Source: Paulinella micropora (Eukaryota > Cercozoa > Imbricatea > Euglyphida). Taken from it: 36,946 nt of DNA. The stretch is taken from positions 597,118 through 634,063 of the forward strand of contig BJOX01000098.1 in the NCBI GenBank assembly GCA_009731375.1. Direction: 5' to 3'. Under the pieces are notes generated by a model. The model was not told the DNA's origin. It worked only from the letters and a program-made list of their open reading frames with translations, and did not search any database. The translations under genes were made by a program, and so were the position numbers. Shown one piece after another: positions 12,584-36,946 of this stretch. Numbering within the stretch: position 1 is the first letter of the stretch; the number at the start of each line of letters is the position of its first letter.

Positions 12584-12724
12584 CACTCTCGCTACCATTT
12601 TGCAACAATTACACTCATAAAACTATTTACATCCAACTTAAGAGGATAATCTGGAAAAAAGGTGAAGCAGGGACGACACGTAGAAATGGAAAGAATTATT
12701 ATTATTTTGCAGGAAAAGTGTAAA

Positions 12725-12790
12725 AATGTGCGGGCAAAATGATGCCGTGTGCCCGCCTGCCCGCAAAGCGTGCGGGCAAAACTGCCAGAA
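12725..12790. other. GC-rich hairpin-forming segment downstream of the viral structural gene
   Basis: GCGGGC and GCCCGC blocks alternate: GTGCGGGCAAAA near 12727 and again near 12770, with GTGCCCGCCTGCCCGC between. GCCCGC-AAAGCGT-GCGGGC gives a 6-bp stem with a 7-base loop. It lies about 30-95 bp past the end of the gene that stops at 12821 and stands out from AT-rich surroundings; a terminator or packaging-type signal is possible but unproven. Confidence 0.4.
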
Positions 12791-12820
12791 CTCAGAAGGG
12801 GTTGTAGGGGGCGAAGACCC

Positions 12821-14095
12821 CTACTGGTCTTCTAAGAAATTAACGATAGCACTCACATTTCCTCCATTCGCGACAGTTGATACAGACTTTTGTAAAAATG
12901 TTAGATTTTCACCAGGAGAGAGTTGTATGTCGTAAGTTCGCAGGTCAATAAGCTGGCTAGAAGTAGCATTAACGTAAAGTTTAAGGATGACATCCGTTAT
13001 AGTGGCACCACCAAGGGCAGTCGCAGCGGTGTCCTTTGATACCATTGAAGTTTTGGTATCAATATCCGCAAAGTTCTCGCCAGTAAGTGTTCCAGTTGTT
13101 TTCACAATCCGCACTATATTAACCTTGCTGTCTTCGTTTGATATGCTCACGAGAGATGGATAAACAATTGAATAATTGGTCACACCATTAAAAGTTGTTT
13201 TATTTTTTATGCTGAGAATTGGGCTTTCAGTGGTGCTCGCCTTTTCATCTCCTTCCGCTTCGTTTGATATGCTTGAATTAACAGTGTTGGTGCCCTCAAT
13301 AAACATACTACAACTGGCTGATTTTAATATTTGATTAGTATTACCAGTTCCATAATTTCTGATACAAGCCGAAAAAGGTAGGGTTGTATTTGAAAGACTA
13401 ACACCCACATTCGCATTCGCATACCTAATTGTATGAACCAGCTGAAATTCTCCACTTGATGGATTTTCTATGTAGAACCTTATAGCACCAAAGCCAAGAT
13501 ATTGAAATTTAATCTGGAATACATTCCCTTTGGACCAGTCTATGATAGGCATAATTTTGGTTCCATCACACGGGTCATCCNNNNNNNNNNAGGTCATCCC
13601 AAATCGCCTGGGGAATAAGTGTCGGCACCCCTCCTTTAACACTGGCGATATTCATTCCAGTCGCTTTTATTTTGTAAAAATAGAAGCCATTAGTAAAATC
13701 ACTTTCGCCTATGCCGATATATGAATTGTAGTCTTTCGTTTCATCAGTAGTCCATAAAGCAGTAAATCGTGTTAGAACTCCCATTCCAGTTNNNNNNNNN
13801 NATTCTGTATTTAATTCTTTTTTAACTCGTCAATACAGCATTCGCGGTCGTCTTCACATCTGTTTTAAGTTCGGCCATATTCGCATTAAATGAAATGGTC
13901 GCATCAGTTTGAGTTAATGTCCATATTCGTGTATTGATAGTGTATGGGAAAATCTCTTGTAATACTGGTGTTAATTGACCGACCAATGCTTCNNNNNNNN
14001 NNATTATTGGTTTCAATGTTGCCGTCATATCCGACTTTGACATTAATGAAGTCTCCGTCAGGGTCTTGTGCTATCAAATTTCGTTGGTGGCTCAT
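12821..14095 (-). pseudogene. Virion-type structural protein of the PLV-like element, interrupted
   Basis: Starts MSHQRNLIAQDPDGDF at 14095 and ends FLEDQ-TAG at 12821. Pieces separated by ten-N gaps (13993-14002, 13792-13801, 13581-13590) form one gene. The later blocks (GMGVLTRFTALW, SDFTNGFYFYK, WSKGNVFQIKFQYLGFG, FYIENPSSGEFQLVHTIRYA) read as a beta-rich structural protein, of a type I associate with environmental phage, virophage and PLV-like contigs; that family link is from general knowledge and is not proven here. An in-frame TAA lies at about 13822, just before KRIKYR, so the frame is broken unless this is an assembly error in an A-rich run. It follows the capsid gene on the same strand with only about 70 bp between, as in compact viral gene blocks. 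Confidence 0.6.
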
Positions 14096-14163
14096 TGTTC
14101 GTATATTAACAAAAAAATAAATAATCTATCAAAATTAAAAACATATTATCTCACTGGCGAGGT

Positions 14164-15270
14164 TCAGGTCCTAGTAATGGTGCCGTTTCTGACATTTACT
14201 TCTTGCTGAGTGACGACAAATGTGTAATGGTTGGCCGCAATATTAGCAGTGGTAGCAATAAACTCCCATCGTCGCTCGGTGTCTAGACTTAATCCGCTAA
14301 TTTCATTTTGGTCCTTGCTCCACAGTGGGCGGGTATTGTCAAAGCTATCGCACCAAACCCAGTTGTATTGATAAACATTGCTATTCATCAAAGAAGAGCC
14401 TTCCAACTTCGGTTTAAGATACACATAGTCTTCTAGTTTTCCAGTTTGACAATCAACATTGAATTCTTGAAGTCGTGCTCCATCTAGTGTAGTATAAAAA
14501 CTTTGGACCTTAGAACCGAGCAGGTTGCTATTGTCATAAGCAGTGTTCTTATTTTCGGTTGTGTTGAAAACAGAGTGATAAATTTTCTTAATTCGCCGTC
14601 CGTGGCCTCTGTCTAAGTATAACATTTTGAGAAGTTGAAGCCACTCCGACAGTATTTTTATACAAATAAGAATAATCAATGTTGAAGCTCATACCTTCGG
14701 GGCTCATAATCTTCTGTTGAATTGATTGAACGACATCGGGGTTAGTTTCAACAGCTAAGAAAAGGCTGAGATTAGTAATAGTAACATTCGAATCCGCCAC
14801 CGCAACAGTGCCACCACCAGTAGAAAGAGCATCATTGTTATAATAAAAGATTTTGGGTGTCTGTTGCCAAACAATCCGCAAAGTCAAAATTTCTGGAAAC
14901 ATAATAGTTTTATCCAGAGCGAAAATAGTATTGTAAAGCATTCCAAGATTAATCTTAACATTAACACTCGGGCTGGCATTGTTAATAGTTCCAGCTGAAA
15001 AATACTTAGCCTCATTAAAAGCAACATTAACGAACTTACTCGTGCCAGTCTCATTCGCAATAAGGGTATTATCGTGTCGGCGGGCATTTGTGGTGGGTTG
15101 TGCCATCCAAGCCTTTAATGCGGCCTGAACCTGAGCCTTAGCAACATCAATACCAGTATCAATTTGCCCCGCCGCATTTCCTGCTACTGCCGAAGCGGCC
15201 AATGCTGTTTGTAATGCGGCCAACCTCGTAGCATCGCTAGCTGGTTGAAATGTAGTTGTAGCATTATGTC
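14164..15270 (-). pseudogene. Major capsid protein, polinton-like virus / virophage type, frameshifted
   Basis: Two minus-strand frames form one protein. The first, from about 15270 to 14610, contains TTTFQPASDATRL, TNARRHDNTLIANETGTSKF, AKYFSAGTINN and the conserved-looking LGMLYNTIFALDKTIMFPE. The second, to 14164, contains GRRIKKIYHSVFNTTENK, SFYTTLDGARLQEFNVDC and a C-terminal block ending NGTITRT. This fits the double jelly-roll capsid fold shared by PLVs, virophages and polintons. A one-base frame change near 14610 breaks it. About 370 residues, short for these capsids (usually larger), and the N-terminus is uncertain because upstream sequence is transposase-like. Base composition is more AT-rich than host exons. 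I infer an endogenised viral remnant. Confidence 0.75.
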
Positions 15271-16349
15271 GCCGTAACCATCCCCCGGCAAGCCGTCTGT
15301 ACCCATACACTTTTTGGGTGCCCAGTGTGACCTTCTCCTACCTCTGTCGGCCAAGGAGATTTGGATTAACAGCCCCACAAAGACAAAAAATTCTTCCGTG
15401 GTAAGTGGTTTTGAGACCCTCTTATCTTTCTCTTTCGCTAGCTCTATGTTAGTAAGCTGTATAAGTTTTGTCACCGCATCCATTGGCAAAAAGTGCAAAA
15501 AGTGTCTACACACAGGAAAAAGGAAAAAAAAATTAAAAAAATTGACAAAACAAACAAAAACCTTGAACTTGAAAAGTTGACACCATGATTACAAGAAACC
15601 AACAGACCAAACACAGAGTTGAAATTTTTTTTCTTTCCAATCGTTGTCTGAAACAACACAACACAATTAAAAAAGACATAGACATGTAGAGAAACTGTTG
15701 GGGAATGAGGTGCTAACTGGAATAGGAAAAATATATAGAGAAGACAGAGAGAGAGGAGGGCTTACGACAGGGGGCCAGTGTCTTTTTTTTCATCGAGTGT
15801 CGTCTTCGGTTTGTGCCAAGGTCGATCTGCTCCCCAATCCACCGCCTGTGGACCCAGCTTCCAGTCGAACCCCTTTCCAGGAGTTTTTCTCTCTCAGTCT
15901 CTATTTCCTCGGCCGTATGAGGGCTTGGATTGTAACAGTGCATGAATTCTTCATCACCTCCCTCCCCCTCCTCCTCGTCTTCTTCTACAGCAGCCTGGTC
16001 TTTCTGTTCTTGTTTTTGCTCCTCCTCCTGCTCCTCCTCCGAGTCTTCTTCTTCATCATCATCAGAGACCTCCATCACTAACTCTTCGCCCTCCCCATTC
16101 ATGAAAGCCAAACTCGACCACTCATGTGCTGGCTCTGGTTTCAAATGTTTTGTGAACTCGTAATAATCCTTACCATCAAACCTAGCAGTAATAAGAGTTT
16201 TTTTTTGTTTCAAGAGTCGTTTCTTTTTCTTTCAACACACCGTGACCCAAAGCCAGAATGTCCTTATATTTCGATTCCCCGAATTTCTTTTTTGCCCAAG
16301 GCACCCCGAACCGAGAAACAGAGACTGAGATGGTCGTTTCTACTTCCAT
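15270..16349 (-). pseudogene. piggyBac-like (PGBD) transposase, N-terminal fragment
   Basis: Minus strand, likely ATG at 16349 (MEVETTISVSVSRFGVPWAK). The frame changes in an A/T homopolymer near 16200 and continues DGKDYYEFTKHLKPEP, then a long acidic stretch (DDDEEEDSEEEQEEEQ) typical of PGBD N-termini. A GT donor (GTAAGC) near 15765 and a pyrimidine tract with TGTGTAG acceptor near 15506 suggest an intron, although phases do not match as read. The next block, FLPMDAVTKLIQLTNIE ... PLTTEEFFVFVGLLIQISL ... RSHW, resembles the start of the DDE_Tnp_1_7 domain. No catalytic Asp region is present: the sequence runs straight into the capsid gene at about 15270. No flanking TTAA terminal repeats identified. 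Confidence 0.6.
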
Positions 16350-16574
16350 CTTTGGAGAAAAAAATCATTATGTGGCGGCTTCCCGTGGAAAAAGTGTATT
16401 GAGAGGGGTCACCCTTCTATTAAAAAAAAAAACTTCAACTCAAAGTTTTGTAAAGAAATTTTACTGGTCGCTTCCTGGGGACTTGCTCAATAAATCAAGT
16501 TACTGTAGTTTATTTTATGACAACGCATCCGGTTCGATCGCTAGAATTTTTTGAAAACCTGTCACTAAAAAACT

Positions 16575-16610
16575 GATACCATATGGTAACACTGGATACC
16601 ATATGGTATC
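16575..16610. promoter_or_regulatory. Paired 16-bp palindromes, 20-bp spacing
   Basis: GATACCATATGGTATC at 16595-16610 is a perfect palindrome; GATACCATATGGTAAC at 16575-16590 is the same with a single difference. Their starts are 20 bp apart, about two helical turns, as expected for side-by-side dimer binding sites. They lie about 230 bp upstream of the transposase-like ATG and about 280 bp past the host gene stop. Function unknown. Confidence 0.5.
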
Positions 16611-16890
16611 GCCGTGTGTGGATGCCTATTTCCCGGCAGGCTTTTTGACTTAGAGACCCGTAAGGACTGTTTCGTTCGTTTGGCGGGCTTCTGTCTGTAG
16701 TGCTTGAATTACCTATTAAAGAACGCTTGGAGCTGGTTATACATCTACAGCAAGAGTCAAGTGACTAGTAACAGGCCAGCCTTTCAATCCAAAAGACTCG
16801 ATGGTTTTTACTAAAAATAAAGCTAAAGGCACGGTCAAAGAATTAAACTTCCTCTTTCCTAGGTTGACTGCAGAGATGGCAATGCCTGTG

Positions 16891-35197
<18,307 letters not shown>

Positions 35198-35209
35198 GCT
35201 GAACTTTCT

Positions 35210-35293
35210 AAACATAACATACATACATACATACATACATACATACATACATAACTGCTGCGCGAAAGCAGACATAGGACAACTCAACGCTGA

Positions 35294-35327
<34 letters not shown>

Positions 35328-35329
35328 CA

Positions 35330-35363
<34 letters not shown>

Positions 35364-36210
35364 CATACATACATACATACATATCTACAACATCGTTATC
35401 TTTATTCCCGGCAGCTGCTCCGAACAATGATGGACATACATACATAGTTATAAATACATAGTCATACATACACGAACGCATATATACATACATACAACAC
35501 CATTACGACCTAGTTTGTACGCATGTATGTATGTATGTATGTATGTATTATGTATGTATTATGTATTTTTATTTCCGAGAGATGATACCAACAATGATGG
35601 ACATACATACATAGTTATACATTCATACATACATACATATATCATTACGCCCTTGTGTCTTCATCTTTATTCCCGGCAGCTGCTCCGAACAATCATGGAC
35701 ATACATAGTTTTACATTCATTCATTCATTCATACATACATACATACATACATACATACATACATTACGTGGACATACATACATAGTTATACACACATACA
35801 TACAACATCATTGCGACCTAGTGTCTTCATTATCCTTGTTTCCAGCAGCTGCTCCGAATAATGATGGGGGAGGTAAGTTTTCATCACCCATCCTGTATGA
35901 AAAGTGTATGTATGTGTCTTTCTGTCTCTCTGCCTGTCTGTCTGTGTATGTATGCAGCTGCTCCAAACAATGTGCCGGGGGCAAGTTCTCATCACCCGCC
36001 CTGGATGAACGTGTATATGTATGTGTCTATCTGTCTGTATGTATGTATGTATGCAGCTGCTCCGAACAATAATGGAGGAGGCAAGTTCTCATCACCCGCC
36101 CTGAATGAACGTGTATATGTATGTGTCTATCTGTCTGTCTGTCTGTATGTATGTATGTATGTATGCAGCTGCTCTGAACAATTGGAGGCAAGTTCTCATC
36201 TCATCTCCGG
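35210..36210 (+). repeat. (CATA)n block with seven exon-like units (GCAGCTGCTCCGAACAAT)
   Basis: Units begin at about 35411, 35565 (degenerate), 35676, 35845, 35954, 36053 and 36165. The last four extend about 54 bp and read AAPNNDGGGKFSSPALDE or variants before GTGTATATGTATG. On the + strand each starts with an acceptor-like (T-rich)CAG or TGCAG edge and the best ones end before a GT. This looks like eroded copies of one exon of a divergently oriented + strand gene; no whole gene is visible. Confidence 0.55.
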
Positions 36211-36214
36211 TCCA

Positions 36215-36752
36215 GAAGATACATGTATGTATATGTATATGTATATGTATAATACATATTCATATAAGTATACACATACATATACATACGCATATACATA
36301 TAACACACACACACACACACACACGCATACACACACACACACACAAACGCATACACACACACATACACACACACACACACAAAAACAACAACAAAAAAGA
36401 AAAAAAAAAAAAGAAAAAAAAAACNNNNNNNNNNAAAGAAAAAAAAGAAAAAAAAAAAAAAAAAACGTATACACGTATATATATATATATATACGTATTT
36501 GAATATGCATATGAATACTGATACGAATACGTGTATGGTATTATATCTGTCTGTTGTCTGTCTGTCTGTATGTATGTATGTATATATGTATGTATGTACC
36601 CAGAGCGAAACGGAGTGGCTCCAGGCTCCACCTCTAGATAGATAGAAGATAGATAGAGATAGGCAGGTAGGTAGGTAGGTATATAGGTAGGTAGATAGGT
36701 AGATAAATAGATAAATAAACAAACAGATAGATAGATAGATAGATAGATAGAC

Positions 36753-36812
<60 letters not shown>
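36215..36812. repeat. Microsatellites (TATG), (CA)n, poly-A, (GATA)n with ten-N gap
   Basis: TATG/CATA 36220-36300, CA 36302-36380, A-rich with gap 36425-36434, TA/CTGT/GTAT 36470-36600, GATA 36640-36812. No gene seen. Confidence 0.9.
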
Positions 36813-36946
36813 GAGATATCGACTAATGTCAGAAAAAAGGAGCTTCTGATTTCGTCAACCAAGGAAGTCTGTGGGTAAAGTATTAACCCGATGCCCAGCT
36901 AAGCCGTGATGTTTGCACGGAAGGGACTGATACAGGCGATACCAAA
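36813..36946 (-). mobile_element. R1 repeat, copy 5, cut by window end
   Basis: 3' end of the element next to a long (GATA)n, identical to copy 1 over the visible part. Confidence 0.85.

Overview
The window is nuclear DNA of a repeat-rich unicellular eukaryote; the lineage cannot be named from sequence alone. The grounds are spliced genes with GT-AG introns and consistent phases, non-LTR retroelements, a tRNA-derived SINE, a remnant of a polinton-like-virus (PLV) type element as found in many protists, and very large amounts of (GATA)n, (CATA)n, (TAA)n, (GAA)n and (CA)n. Ten assembly gaps interrupt it (six are placeholder runs of ten Ns).

Layout. 1-4569: a non-LTR retrotransposon (LINE) on the + strand, endonuclease plus reverse transcriptase, with two frameshifts and an (ATT)n tail. 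4570-9705: a second retroelement-like fragment, then minus-strand coding fragments (a collagen-like pseudogene-like locus with a 115-bp tandem duplication, a Lys/Ser-rich exon, and a clean three-exon fragment) separated by long (GAA)n tracts. 9718-11284: microsatellites and gaps. 11285-16349: an AT-rich accessory island on the minus strand, with a PLV-type major capsid protein gene (frameshifted), a virion-type structural protein gene (in-frame stop, three contig joins), and a piggyBac-like transposase fragment fused directly upstream of the capsid gene.

16891-35197: one large minus-strand host gene of about 18.3 kb. I reconstructed it exon by exon; of the visible junctions, all but those in the two fragmented exons agree in reading phase. 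The product, roughly 1,450 residues, is a Ser/Pro-rich N-terminal region, a DENN module (the Rab guanine-exchange fold), a complete protein kinase domain and a C-terminal Rab-like GTPase. The Rab part keeps the Rab switch I signature TIGVDF but has Leu where Rabs carry the catalytic Gln. A GEF-type module, a kinase and a Rab-type GTPase in one chain is the best candidate here for an undescribed system: exchange module, effector kinase and switch would be physically coupled.

The same gene shows a second striking thing. Most of its introns are microsatellites, and about ten of its exons have extra decayed partial copies next to them, each still attached to a splice-site-like edge and to (GATA)n or (CATA)n. 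A similar eroded exon-like family on the + strand lies at 35.4-36.2 kb. Three dispersed repeat families thread through: the LINE with (ATT)n tail, a tRNA-headed SINE (four copies, 31.1-33.8 kb) whose 3' end resembles that LINE, and a family called R1 here (five copies) whose 3' end runs into (ATCT)n.
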